DNA of 64,000 nt. Source: Dioscorea cayenensis subsp. rotundata (lineage: Eukaryota; Streptophyta; Magnoliopsida; Dioscoreales; Dioscoreaceae). A program made the translations under genes and the position numbers. The notes beneath the pieces were generated by a model. It searched no databases, was not told where the DNA came from, and saw only the letters and a program-made list of their open reading frames with translations. The stretch spans positions 29,150,420 through 29,214,419 of the forward strand of contig NC_052477.1 of the NCBI RefSeq assembly GCF_009730915.1. The letters run 5' to 3'. This document shows, piece by piece, positions 47,402 through 59,903 of this stretch. Position 1 is the stretch's first letter. The number at the start of each line of letters is the position of its first letter.

Positions 47402-47772
47402 TTAAGTTTCTTTTTTTTTTTTTCTACTTTGTGAAAGGATGTGCAGGGTACAGAGATGCATTAGGCACCGGTGGCTTATTGGTCTTAAGGACTTATTAAT
47501 TATTTATGTGCTACCAAAAATATTTACCAACAAGTCAAATAAGTATTGAGAAAATTATATATATATATATATATTAATAGTTTATGTCCCGCTTAAAAAA
47601 AAGTGTGTTTAAACTTCAGCTCACATGGTTTATTGATAAAAATAACAAATAATCTATTTTTTTATTTTTTAAAACTTTTTTATTTATTGTTTTTTTTATA
47701 ATATCAATTTGAAAATTAAATAAAAAAATACCGAGAAACCATTGTAAAGAAAAGGTGTGCGTGCCATTTATG

Positions 47773-47812
<40 letters not shown>

Positions 47813-47907
47813 TCGTGATGTGATCAAGATCCTTCAGGAAATCATATATGGATTTTCTCAAATAAATATAATTGCCATAATGGAATATAGTTTACATTTA
47901 AAGTTAT

Positions 47908-47943
<36 letters not shown>

Positions 47944-48742
47944 AAAAAATTGGATAAACTAAAATTTTATTAATTTTTTTTAAAATATACTACTTTCTAG
48001 TTTTTGTAAAAAATGGATAAGTCATAATTTTATTTTCAAATATTTTTTAAAATATAGTACTCTTAATTATGTCCATAAATTAGGTAAATATATTTAAAAA
48101 CTTTTAATTTTTTTTTCAAACTTTCTAGTTCTTGTGATAGCACCAACTATTAAGTACTGTCTTAAATAAATCTCATTTGTTTTTTCATCAGACATGCATA
48201 TGATACAGAGTTAAAACAATGAACAATGTATTACCTTTTTTTATTTATCTACTAACAAAATATAATTTAAAAATCAACAATGTTACTAATATGTGTCATA
48301 AATATTTATATTTGAGGTCCCTAGCTAATTTTCTATCAGTATTATCTCATAGTTTATCTTTGTTCTATTTTATTTTATTTTCCGTTTAATCATGTTTAGA
48401 TGATTTTTTTGGTTGTATTTCTGACTCCTTTTATGTGTTTCTATTCAATGGAGTGCTTTTATCCATTTTTAAAAATAAGATAAATAAAAAAAATTTAAAA
48501 CAATCCTTTATTAATTTAAGGAAAACAAAAGTAGTTTTAAAAAATTTAATCTATTACAATAAAAAAAAAAATCAGCAGTTATTATTATTATTGCAATTCC
48601 ACCGACACCTATTAAGCATTGATCATTCTCTTGACAATTAGTTAAAATGTTATATTTTATTTATTTGTTTTTTTTTTTAAATTCTTAGCGATTGATTCAT
48701 GTGAGAATAGAAAAAATAATTTGGATATAAATCTAGAAAAGA
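47402..48742. other. AT-rich spacer
   Basis: Contains an ATT trinucleotide run at about 47778-47812 and many A/T homopolymers. No gene or element is recognised. Confidence 0.55.
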
Positions 48743-48823
48743 GTACAAGGGTATATATAGAGAAATATTAGGATTTTGTGGTATGGATCCAATATGGCCC
48801 ATTAACCAATCTAAACTCTAACA
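48743..48823 (-). repeat. LTR fragment, 3' side of the copia element
   Basis: 81 bases that match 53023-53103 with about three differences. It includes a TATA-like CTATATATAC on the minus strand. Similarity ends abruptly beyond the TATA region, where a normal LTR would continue. Confidence 0.75.
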
Positions 48824-49052
48824 CTTTCCGCTCAAGCTGGAGCATATATATCGAACATGTCTAGCTTGTTACGTAGATTACTAAAAGACTTTAACACTTA
48901 AACTCTTGGTGAAGATACCCGCCAGTTGCTCGGATGACTGGGTGTATGGCGTAGAGATGACTCCCTTTAATACCATATCACAAACATAGTGACAATCAAC
49001 CTCCACATGCTTGGTACGCTCATGGAATGTTGGATTGTTTGCAGTGAAGATG

Positions 49053-52000
49053 GCGGTCTAATTATCACACAACATCTGCATAGGTATCGTAACGGGGAAT
49101 CCTAACTCAAATACAAGAGACTGCACCCAAACCATCTCATAAGCTGTCTGTGCCATTGATCTGTACTCTACTTCGGCACTCGATCTTGAAACCACATTCT
49201 GCTTCTTGCTTCGCCAAGTAACTAAGTTTTCACCAACATACGTACAGAAACCCGATGTAGACTTTATGTCTTCTCTATCTCCAGCATAACCGGAGTCAGA
49301 ATAGGTTGCAATATCCAGGTGACCATGATTCTTGTAAAGAAGACCTTTGCCTGGAGTTCCTTTAATATATGCAAGCACCCTCAGAGCACCCTGCCAGTGA
49401 ACTTCTCGTGGCTCATGCATAAACTGACTCAAGAGTCCAACTGCGTAAGATATATCAGGATGACTAATTGTTAGATAAATGAGCTTGCCAATCAAACGTC
49501 TGTATTGACCTGGGTCTTTGAGAGATGGGGAAGATGTCTTCCAGAAGGGTTGGTGATTGCTCAATAGGTGTACTCTCTGGTTTACAACCCAATAAACATA
49601 TCTCCTTAAATAAGTCCAACACATACTTCCGTTGTGAGAGCATCATCTTTCCTTTGGAATATGCAAAATCAATACCAAGGAAGTATCTGGGTCATCCCAT
49701 GTCTCGTGTAACGAAATGCTTCATTAAATGCTCTTTAGTTCTCTCGAATGCCCTGATGATCGCTACCCGTCAACAAGATGTCATCGACATATACTGCAAG
49801 TACAACATATCCAGATGAAGTGTTCTTATAGAACACATAGTGATCCACATTGCACCTGCGAAAACCATCTGTAATTGTAATTACACTAAACTTTTCAAAC
49901 CAAGCACGAGGACTCTATTTCAGATCATAGATTGCTTTCTTGAGCTGGCAAACTAGATTCTTCCCCCTGAGCAACATACCCCGGAGGTTGCTTCATAAAC
50001 AGTCTCAACTAAGTCTCCATAGAGAAAGGCATTCTTTATATCGAGTTGACAGAGTGCCCATGACCGATTCATAGCCACCAACAGTAGAATGCGAATGGAA
50101 TTCAGACGAGCAACCGGTGAAAAAGTCTCAGCATAATCAACATCATAAGTCTGAGTAAAAACCACAGGTCACCAACCGGGCTTTGTAGCGATCAACTGTA
50201 CCATCAGTTTTATGCTTGACAAAGAAGACCCATCGGCAAGTGACGACACTGGCATCAGCAGGGCGAGGCATGAGCTTCCCATGTACCACGAGATCTTAAG
50301 GCTTCCATTTCCTCATCCATTACCTTTCTGCCATTGTGGAAGCAGGCGTACATCCTGGTAGTTCCTGGGGATTGATTCAGCAGACAAGGAAAGAGCAAAT
50401 ATGCGGAAGGACGGGTGAAGATTATCACATGAAACAAAAAGTGAGATAGGATGTTTGGTACAAGAACGAATACCTTTTTGAAAGGCAATGGGAAGATCAA
50501 GAGACGAGTCTACATCATCCGGGGAGACCATCTGAGAGGGCAAATCTGGCGGTGGTACATATTGGCGATGATGATAAACCTGTCCAAAACGGCCATCAGC
50601 TGGATCTACTGGCGGTGTCACACTTGGCACATACACAGGTGGAGTGACAGAAATAGGAATAGGGTGAACAATATCAGACGACGTAGTCAACAAATCATGA
50701 GAACCGGAGTCTGAAAAAAAATGATTGAAACTCAAAAAATGTGACATCCATAGACACATGATACTTCCGACTAGTCGAGTGGTACAAACGATATCCACGT
50801 TGGGTGCGTGAATATCCAACAAAGACACATTTAAGCGCACGCAGGCACAGCTTAACCAAACCAGGAGTTAAATCCTGAACAAAACCAACACAACCGAAAA
50901 CACGAGAAGACAAGCGAAACAACTCAGTATCAGGTAGAAGACGACGTAGAGGGACCTTTCCCCCTAAAGGTGCAGAAGGCATACGATTAATAAGATATAC
51001 TGCAGATTAAGATAGCATCAGACCACAAATACCTAGGGACATTACGCACCATTAAGAGAGTGCATGCAACATCTAAGATGTGATGATGCTTTCTTTCAGC
51101 AACCCCATTCTGCTGAGAGGTGTGTGGACAGGTGGTTTGATGAATAATCCCAAAGGACGCACTACAAAGAATTTACAGCAGAAGATACAAATTCTAAAGC
51201 ATTATCAGTAGGAAAACATTTGAGAAGAGTGGAAAACTTATTTTGTACTTCTAAAATGAATGTTTTAAGGACATCAACAATAGATCAATGGTCTTTTAAC
51301 AAATATACCCATGACACTTGGGAAAAATCATCAACAAACACAACATAGTAATGATGACCGGAAATAGACGCGACTCTAGAAGGTCCCCAAACATCACAAT
51401 GAACTAGATCGAATGACGACCGACTAAATACTAGAGTAGAACGTTTAAAGGTAGCACGATGATGCTTACCCAATTGACATGACTCACATTGAAATGACTC
51501 GACCCGAATCCAAGGCAAAGCCTGCTGAAGACGACTAAGAGAAGGATGACCCAATCTACAGTGGTGCCATATGAGTGATGGCTCGGTTTCCGAAATAGAA
51601 GCTGCCAAACCACAAAGAATATCATCACGCACCAACGTATACACGCCGTCACTACGATTACGCCCTAAACCAATCCTCTTCCCCGTCCGCGGATCCTGAA
51701 AAGTACAGTGAAAAGGGAAAAAGTAACACTACAATTCAAATGTTTAGTGATCGCAGAAATAAAAAGCAAGTTGACAGAAAATTCAGGTACAAAAGGAACA
51801 TCAGTTAGTTTAAGCTGAGAGGAAGCATGCACAACTCCTTCTCCAGACACTAAGCAAGATCGTCCATTGGCAATTGCCACAGAAAGAAAAACAGATGGAC
51901 AAAGATTTTGAAAAAAAGATTTTGTACCTGTCACGTGAGAGGAGGCCCCGGAGTCAATAATCCATGAACGTCCCATGGAAGCAAGAAAGACATTACCTAT

Positions 52001-52865
52001 GGAAATAAGAGAAGAGACTATGGCATGAGAAACTGTGCCCTGTAACTAGGGGTGGCAAAAATCCGGGTCCGGACAAAACTAGGTCTGGGTAACTACTACT
52101 ATAAATAAATAAACTTGTTGTCCGAACCTGGCCCGGTTTTAAATCCGAACAAACCTAACTCGTCCGAACCCGGTTTCTTTTAAAACCGGGTTGTTCGGAT
52201 GTCCGAATTTTGTCCGAATCCTATAAATTACATTTAAATTCACTCAAATATTAAATTATAAAAAATAATTTAATTCACATTAAATGCAAAAAAAATCCAA
52301 CAATCCAAAACTCAAATCAAATCATACAAAATTCCAAGTCTTAATAATAAAAAAACCATATAAGTTTGAAGTCTTTTTGGAAAATTGGGCTTAAAGCAAT
52401 TTGGCTCATGATTTGGGCTTTTAAAATTTTAGAGGTACAAAAACTCGGTTGTCCGAATTTCTTTGTCTGGACCCGGTCTGGATTTAAATTTTTACAATCA
52501 AGCATTGCCTAAACCCGGCCCGGATTAATACAACTTTTGTCTAAACCCTTTTTATTCCGGGGCAGACAAAATCGGGCTGGCAGGCCTGGATAAAATATTG
52601 CCACCCCTACCTGTAGCTGCTGGAACCGCGCAAAGTCAGCCTGAGATATAGTAACTAACTGTTCAGCACCAAAAGTATGTGACGGATCGGCCAACTCTGT
52701 ACTAGTATTGACTACTACCGGACGACTGTGCTTATCCCAACAACGATTCTCAGTGTGGCCCGTCCGTCGACAAAAGGTGCACACAAACCTACCCCGAGAA
52801 GCACCACAACCGGCTCCTCGACCACCATGAGAGGATCCTTTACCACACCCACGAGACGAATACAT
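49053..52865 (-). pseudogene. Copia gag-pol remnant
   Basis: Blocks on the minus strand, in order: zinc knuckle CTFCRRTGHTENRC (52613-52865); protease active site WIIDSGASSHVTG near 51960; integrase HHCC region GHPSLSRLQQALP to FQCESCQLGKHH near 51470-51560 and core DLVHCDVWGPS near 51390; reverse transcriptase blocks DYAETFSPVARLNSIRILL near 50120 and YVDDILLTGS near 49780; RNase H STSGFCTYVGENLV and SRSSAEVEYRSMAQTAYE near 49140-49260. Frame changes lie at least near 49980, 50160, 50260, 50700 and 51280. Base order and domain order are those of Ty1/copia, with integrase ahead of reverse transcriptase. Confidence 0.85.
52048..52610. mobile_element. Non-autonomous hAT-like element nested in the copia gag-protease junction
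   Basis: The left end reads AGGGGTGGCAAAA and the right end, reversed, GTAGGGGTGGCAATA, giving short inverted ends. Eight-base flanks CTGTAACT (52040-52047) and CTGTAGCT (52611-52618) match at seven of eight bases, the duplication length of hAT elements. Removing the insert plus one flank rejoins the copia frame (FQQLQ to GTVSHAI), which confirms the insertion. The interior contains repeated CCGG-rich motifs such as ACCCGGTTT and no transposase. Confidence 0.75.
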
Positions 52866-53022
52866 GATGACGAAGAGACAAATCCTTCAGCAACGAGACA
52901 AGGGCATTACTGGTGATGGCTGAGGAACATCACCATGTGCCCGTAGAACAACAGGAATAGCGAGAGATGAGCGGCGGCGGGTTGAAGGCTAGGGTTTGGA
53001 GTGGCGGCGGCGGTGGCTAGGT

Positions 53023-53103
53023 GTACAAGGGTATATATAGAGAAATATTAGGGTTTTGTGGTATGGGCCCAATATGGCCCATTAACCAATCTAAACTCTA
53101 ACA
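53023..53103 (-). repeat. LTR fragment, 5' side of the copia element
   Basis: Partner of the 81-base repeat at 48743. On its outer side (53104-53115) stands a purine tract when read on the minus strand (GAGAGGGAAC), which resembles a polypurine tract and is unexpected outside a 5' LTR. Confidence 0.75.
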
Positions 53104-54009
53104 GTTCCCTCTCGTAAGGAGGATATTAGCTCATTGAAATTTTATTTAGAATTTTCTAATCTATATAACTCTCCCTATGTGCCATAATTTATAGGTATGT
53201 TAAACTGGTGAACAAGTCATGCATGTTTGTATTATAACTGATCACCATGTACATAATTCACACAATATGGTCATATAAGGATATGCATGTTTTCTCTTTA
53301 ATAGATAAACCACAATTTTATTGAAAATAATAATAATAAAACAGGATAAACACAAAAAAAGAAAGAAAAAAAAAACCACATAGAAGGAAGCAAACTGACT
53401 AAAATCCTCACCAGGGTGAGGAACACAAAGTTAAAAAAAAAAAACACCACATAAAAGAGGAAGAGTGAAACTAGGCCAGTGAAAACTCCAATAATAATAA
53501 AATAATAGTGATAATAACATCATCTGGGGCGTCCCTAAATTTTCTTGGAAGTCATTAGATTAGCATGTCCTATGTTAGATAACATCATTTACAAACAAGC
53601 ATTTGTAGAAGTCGACAAAAACAAAAAAAAATAAAATGAAATATGAGAGAGATAATGGGTGTAGTTGGGCTTATAGAGAGACTTTGGGGGGCATTTGTGG
53701 TTCCCATGCAACAGGGACTATTTATATTATATATATGAGGGTAAGTAATCTATGATCGTTTGCAATGAACATATTACTGTGCTTAAGAGCAGTAGCACAG
53801 TGCACCTAAAGTATTTTGATCTGAATCGTTTAATCATTTTCAGTACAGTAATTCGACAATCTTATTTCTACTAGCACCCACAGTGAAAATATAAAAACCC
53901 AAACAACAGACCCAACACCCGTTCCATCTCTGTGTCTATCTACCATTACTATTGTGCTCAACTGCGGACATTCTAAGAACATCTGCAGTTGACGTTTACC
54001 TATATATCT
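53104..54009. other. Spacer
   Basis: AT-rich with A-rich microsatellites at 53325-53375 and 53432-53445. No gene is recognised. Confidence 0.5.
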
Positions 54010-56040
54010 ATATAATAAAATGCTCAAAAGTGGAGTATCGGTCCATAGGGAAGATCGAGAATACTACTACTAATTCCTATCCCGAAAAATTAGCCTAACA
54101 GAAAATAGTTGTGTGTGTGATCAAACTGAAAAACAAGAAATACAAAATAAAAAGTGTAGAGGAATTAGAAGAAGAAACAATGTCCGGGCATAACATCCCT
54201 CTAGGGGTTTGTTAAGTTTAGGACAAATGTTATTTAAACATGCAATCCTATTTGAACCGAGAGATTTTCTAAAGTATACTAAACCCTTCTTGCAATGGTG
54301 ACTAGTAACTGATTCAAAACAATATTTATACAGTCACCACACAATCACATTGCACTCTATGAAATCTTAATGTGGATCAACAAGAATTTCTGAAGTAGAT
54401 AATCCTTCTTGTGAAAAGATTACCCCCTAATCCTATATAGAATAGAAATGTGATTTCTTTTAAAATCTATTCCACATGATTGCAATGAGCGCAAAAATCA
54501 CTTGTTAATCCACTTGGGAAGATTGAGGGAGAAGAATTTTCCAAAGTACCATATTGCTAGGCTTACTCACAATCTCCTCTAATTGCGGCATGTCTATGCT
54601 AGGTGGGTATTTTCTACTCGTCACAAAGCACATCGAATATGATAACTAGAGTTTTCACCATGATAGATTGTAATTAAGAAACAAATAAATCCTAAAGATC
54701 TATAACCAATGTCAAAAGAAATAAAACACTAGAGTTCAACTACGCCCAAACATATACAAAATTAGCCCTCCATTAATGGAGGGAAAGCATTCAAATTAAA
54801 AGTACGAAGAAAGATAAGCAAAACATGAAACCCCCTTCTCAATCGTGTCGGATGTTGACCGCTAGAGGACGCCCAAAAACCTTCCACGAACGCCGTTAAG
54901 ATGGGCTCGATGGCTACAATCTCCTTCTCCAAAATGGTGGGGTTGAATCTCCTCCTAAAATTGCCTCCAAAGTCCTAGAAATTCGCCCCTCTTATTCCCT
55001 TAGCCTCGCCTCCAAGATAGAACAAAAGATGCCTTAAAAATCCTCATCATAACTATTTATACTATACCGCTTACGCTTGTAGACTGCTTATGAGCGTAAG
55101 GACATGGCCGTAAGGAGTTGGGGATAATGGGTCGCGAGCCTTATGGGATCACTACGGCTTAAGTCTCGTCCATAATATCTTCTATCTTATATTACAGTCC
55201 AGCTTACGCCTGTAAGTGCTCGACAGTAAGCATCTCTATATAGGGATGGCAATAATCCCCAAATCTGACCCGACCCGACCCGAGTTTGACAGGGAAAACT
55301 CGGTTTGACCAGGTTTCGGGTTGGGTTCGGGTAATACCTGACTAATGTAAAGCGGGTGCGGGTGCGGGTATGGGAATCCTGATACTCGATCAGAACCCGA
55401 ACCCGACCCGAAATTCAATTAACAAGTATACCCAATTATATATATTTAATTTTTTTTGTTAGGGTTTTTTTAATTCCTACTCTAAGGTGTTAAATTTGTC
55501 TACTTTATGTTGCTTTGAATATATATTTTTAATTCCTACTCTATGGTGTTCATTAAAACAAAAAAAAACTATGATTTTTATTGATATTTTTAATTTTTAT
55601 ATGGTATTTTAATTTTATTTTAAATGTTTTTAAATAGGGTCAAGGCGGGTATACCCGCGGGTACCCGATTATTCGTCAGTGCGGGTGTGGGTTGGGGTTT
55701 TGAAAACCCGTCGAGTTCGGGTTCGGGTATGGGGGTGGGGTAGCGGGCTCTGGTTCGGGTTCGGGTATGGGGGTCGGATAGTGGGTTCGGGTGCAGATAT
55801 GGCAAAACCTGCACCCGACCCGACCCATTGCCATCCCTGTCTTTGTGTAGTCTTTGCAACCATCCTTACGGGCATAAGTTTGCTCATAAACTCCTTTGGA
55901 TGATCCTTACGGTCAGACTTACAGGCCTAAGTTCTTCCAGTAAGTCCCCTTCTGTCTAGCCTTATACTCCTCCTTACGGGCATAAGCATACCCGCAAGGT
56001 TCTCTAGTAGATGCTTATAGACGTAAGCTGCAGTAAAAAA
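54010..56040. repeat. Unclassified dispersed repeat, LTR-like, split by a hAT-like insert
   Basis: 54010-54800 resembles non-coding LTR or internal sequence of a plant LTR retrotransposon (for example TCCGGGCATAACATCCCTC and TAATCCTATTTGAACC-like stretches). From 55060 to 55240 and again from 55845 to 56035 the text is dense in TTACG...GTAAG words such as CTTACGGGCATAAG and GCTTACGCCTGTAAG. The two halves belong to one repeat, interrupted at 55241-55839. No coding domains are seen, so the class is uncertain. Confidence 0.4.
55241..55839. mobile_element. Non-autonomous hAT-like element
   Basis: The left end TAGGGATGGCAAT and right end ATTGCCATCCCTG are nearly perfect inverted ends of 12-13 bases. 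The interior holds repeated ACCCGACCCG and CGGGTTCGGGT words, like many plant hAT MITEs. Flanking eight-base duplications are poorly preserved (about five of eight), suggesting age. Similar in design but not in sequence to the element at 52048-52610. Confidence 0.65.
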
Positions 56041-56120
56041 ATCCAGTTTGCCTTGTCCTTCTTCGATTGATTCTGAGAGAGTTTCCATCTTCTTCGTTTC
56101 AGGTCTAAAACACTTCTTTC

Positions 56121-56122
<2 letters not shown>

Positions 56123-56163
<41 letters not shown>
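56123..56163. repeat. CT microsatellite
   Basis: About 20 CT units. An open frame running through it on the opposite strand encodes only alternating Arg-Glu and is not a gene. Confidence 0.9.
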
Positions 56164-56167
<4 letters not shown>

Positions 56168-56229
56168 TTAAGTGTTGTCTGAAACGTGAGAATGCAAAAC
56201 ACATCATATTTAATGTCAAATTCCACAAT

Positions 56230-58817
56230 ATAACTCTAATACATATTTACCTAGTGAGTGTACAAAATAATATAAAATAATAAACTCATCAACACGCGAT
56301 ATTTTTACAGAAATAAAAAAAATGTGGACATATTTGGTTTTATAGAACCAAAAAAAAAACTATTAGTATATTTATCCAAAATCACAAAAAATCTTCTTGT
56401 TTCCATAAAATATTAAAAAAATATGAAAATGAATATAATTATTATTTATCCAAAAAAGAAATACTTTGTAACTTTGATATATTTCCTTAAAAAAAATCAT
56501 AAATATTATCTTGTTGTAAAGAGTGCTTAAACTAATGATTAATTGCGCAATGATCTGATTTAAATATCTGCACAAATTGTCAAATAAATAAATAAAACCA
56601 CCTTCAACAAAACTTATCAGTCCATGCTTTTGAAGGACAACAAATCATGCAACTTCACACTGTGGACCTCACTTCCTGATTGAATCCTAGTCGTTGATGA
56701 AATTTTTTTTAATCACAGCCATTGATTTTTTTTTAAAAATTTTATAACCCTTGTTCTTATCCCTAGCGGTTACCAAACCTTTGTGCATAATTTTAATGAT
56801 TGTTATTAATGCTTGTTGGCTCTAGATTTTTTTCCTTTCTGAAACCCTAAAATTTGTTCTTATTTGTTATTTACCTTTAAACCTTAGATTTAGCCCTTAA
56901 GTTTCTAGGGTTTGTTTCTAATTTATAATTTGAAGGAATTTTTTTCTCTTTTGATGTGTGCACCTAAGCATACTCTTAGGATCTTTGATCATAATATTTT
57001 TATGGATTTAATCACGTCTCAAGGATGAGATTTTGCATGATATATTTGATGTAATGCGATGTATGGTTGATTGAGGTACAATCTTTCGCCATGAGGAAGG
57101 AATGGTTACCTGATTTAATTTGATAGGTTTCAGATTTCGTTGTTGATAATAGTAGAAATCCCTCTCCGATGTTAGGGATCTTAGAAATAAAATTTGGAGG
57201 AGAGTAATGTTACCTAAATACCTGAAAAATTTCAGATTTTATGCATTAGTATAATTATCTCGGATGATATTTCTGTGTAGAACCTGAAGAATTATGACCA
57301 TTTTTTATAATCATGGAGATGGAATTGGGTATAGTAAAAAAATAGGAAAGTTGTTCATTTTTGAGTTATCTGATTGTCAAAAATTCCATTACTTTTGGAG
57401 TTATAGGTTAAGAGATATGCATATTTTAAAAGTATATGTCTGAATTACAAGTTTGCAGAAATAGCTGGAGAATCAAATAAATGCTATAATTTGAGTAGTA
57501 CTCCAAATAATGTGAATTTCGGATATGTCATAGTATTAGGTGTCTACTTTTCTCAGAATCTTGAAATTTATGATCTACAATAGTATATATAAAGTTATGA
57601 GGGGATTTAGTGCTCAATGGTCGTGATGGAATTGTTCATATGCCTTTTAACGTGGATAATTGCTATTGTACCCTCGCAAAAATCAATATTTGGGATTCTA
57701 GATTTATAACTTGAAACTTTTTGCATCTGTACCCTTCTAAAAATCTCATTTTATAATACTATTGCTTATTAGTCTTTTAAACTTTGTAGCATCATCAAAT
57801 ATTGTTTTGAAACTAATGGAATCTCTTCTCAAATATAGGCCATGCCAAAAGCCTTGATTTCATGTATAATTTTGGCGTATTTTTAGGCGTTAATTAGGTA
57901 AATATCTCACATATAAATACTATTATATGTATATACTCAAAAATTCTAGTTTTCTGAACTTCTGGAATTTTTGAGAAAGATAATGCTTTCCGTCGGTGAA
58001 GAATAACGACCTCTGATAATTCTGACTCGGATCACCGAGGGTACAAAATATGACCTCTGATAATTTTGTCTTAAGTCACCGAGGGTACATATATGAATTT
58101 TGTTATTTTGTTTTGCAATAGTTATTTGGGGAACCTATATGCTCAATTTTGACCTTTGTGTTCATTTGAAATAAATTTGATTTCTGATTTTTTATTTTGA
58201 TAAATTATAATTTTTGCAAATGATCCTTATATTTTTAGTGAGTGCTTGTTGAGCTGTCAAGCTCATAATCATGTTCTTGAATTTTTTTTTTTCAGATCTG
58301 GAGTAAATAGTATAACAAACATCTTAGTGAGCTAGCGAGAAATTATGTTCTTGATCCTTTCTAAATTTGAGTTATCATTTTGTCTGTGTGAGTATTTGTT
58401 TTATTTATAGAACACCAGCTTGTATTTGAAGTTAGAATTTTGAACCTTGTAAATTTCCGTTTTTGACTTTTGATATTACAACTCTGTTAGATTGTATGTT
58501 CTGCTTTGGATCAAGTTTTGAGGCCTTGTATATCTACTTGGTTTCGGCCTTGTAGGTGTACGGTCGTTTGTCAGCGTCCCAAGTTCATTGAGCCGGGTTC
58601 AGGGCGTGACACACAATATGACCAAGCAACCTAAAATTAGGATATATATAATCTTTTAATGTATAAATTCATCTTCTCATTTTGTGTAGGTTGGCTCATC
58701 TAATAGTTATACCTCGTAAAGCTTAACATTCAAATTTTGCTCATTAAAGGGAGATTTTTTGTCAAAAATTATAATTTTCAAGTAAAGAATGTTAGTTTAT
58801 TAAAAGCGAAAAATTTC
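56230..58817. other. Spacer, possibly including a gypsy-type solo LTR
   Basis: 56750-58613 has a single, even texture without open frames and ends GGGTTCAGGGCGTGACA, an ending I associate with LTRs of plant Ty3/gypsy elements. The left boundary and a target duplication could not be placed, and no internal domains are present, so a solo LTR is only a suggestion. A degenerate tRNA-like SINE stretch lies near 58685-58760. Confidence 0.3.
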
Positions 58818-58820
58818 TAA

Positions 58821-59389
58821 GGTGGCATTTGGTTGGATGTAATTTTAAATGTAGTGGATTTTCCGTTACAATGTAATTGAAAATATTTGGTTTTCAAAAT
58901 ATAATGCTGTCAAATCTTGTGTTTGGTTGGGTGTAAGTGAAATTACTGTATTTTAAGATTTTTTTTGTTTGTTTGGAAGGATTTGTAAATCTGACATTAA
59001 AAAAACATGCATATAAGTGTATGTATGTGTGTATATATATACACATCTATGTACATGTATATCAGTATATATATATACCTATATAAGTATATGTATATGC
59101 GTGTATATATGAATATATGCATATACATATATACATATATGTATATGTAAACATACTATGTATTATGTGTATATGTGTGTGCATATGCATATGTATATAT
59201 GTAGAACTGTATATATGTATATGTATGTATATGTAAACATACATATGTATGTTTATATAAAATATATATGTATGTATATGTATATAGATGTGTATAAGTA
59301 TATATATGTGTGTGTGTATATGCATATGTATTGTATGTGTATATATTTTTGTATATGTACATGTGTATGTGTATATGTATATATATATG

Positions 59390-59438
<49 letters not shown>

Positions 59439-59628
59439 TACATCACCTAAGGATTTTCAACTCCCGGGATTTCGACTTACGCCCAATTTGGGCATAAAAC
59501 CAAATCTCTCATTGGATGTAATCTGAGTTACATGGGTTTTTAGAATCATGTGAAACAAACAATGGATTTCTAAAAACCAAATAACTCAAGTTACATATAA
59601 TTCAAAATTCCTCCAAACAAACACTACC
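58821..59628. mobile_element. Tourist-like MITE with internal TATG/TA microsatellite
   Basis: The left end GGTGGCATTTGGTTGGATG and the reversed right end GGTAGTGTTTGTTTGGAGG are related inverted ends. TAA flanks both sides (58818-58820 and 59629-59631), as expected for PIF/Harbinger MITEs. The central 400 bases (59015-59435) are almost wholly TATG, TATA and GTAT repeats, which probably expanded after insertion. Open frames in this stretch on both strands are artefacts of the repeat. Confidence 0.65.
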
Positions 59629-59903
59629 TAAGTAATTTCATCCATATGCACCGGACACTTTACAATTTCAAACATTGAAATGAAAAAGTATAGTCACCAA
59701 CTGTCTCTTCTCCTGTTGATACAAGGTTTTTTTCACAAATATTCATTTCGGAAAAGACCCAATATCGAAATCTCAAGACCCACCCAAAATTAGAACATGT
59801 GTTTATTGAGCTTGCATCACGAGCGCCTTAGACAGTGTGTTTGTCGCCTATTTGCCAGAAAAAAAAAAGTACAAAGTCATCAAAAGCTTCATAGTGTATA
59901 TTC

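Larger units (their letters stand above)
48743..53103 (-). mobile_element. Decayed Ty1/copia retrotransposon with truncated ends
   Basis: The minus strand encodes, in copia order, a CCHC zinc knuckle, protease, integrase, reverse transcriptase and RNase H. Matching 81-base direct repeats at 48743-48823 and 53023-53103 bound it, beginning TGTTAGAGTTTAGATTGG on the minus strand. A purine-rich tract (GAGCGGAAAG) precedes the 3' repeat. No primer-binding site follows the 5' repeat and the N-terminal gag domain is missing, so a deletion has removed the downstream part of the 5' LTR, the binding site and most of gag. Several frameshifts and stops break pol. A hAT-like element sits at 52048-52610. 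This copy cannot be autonomous. Confidence 0.85.

Noticed and set aside
55620..55903. Pro/Arg- or Gly/Val-rich frames
   Set aside because: They are translations of the ACCCGACCCG repeats within a non-autonomous hAT-like element.
56004..56228. Arg-Glu repeat protein
   Set aside because: Produced by a CT microsatellite.
59062..59526. Frames of 60-123 codons made of Tyr, Ile, His and Thr on both strands
   Set aside because: They read through TATG/TATA microsatellites and have no protein character.
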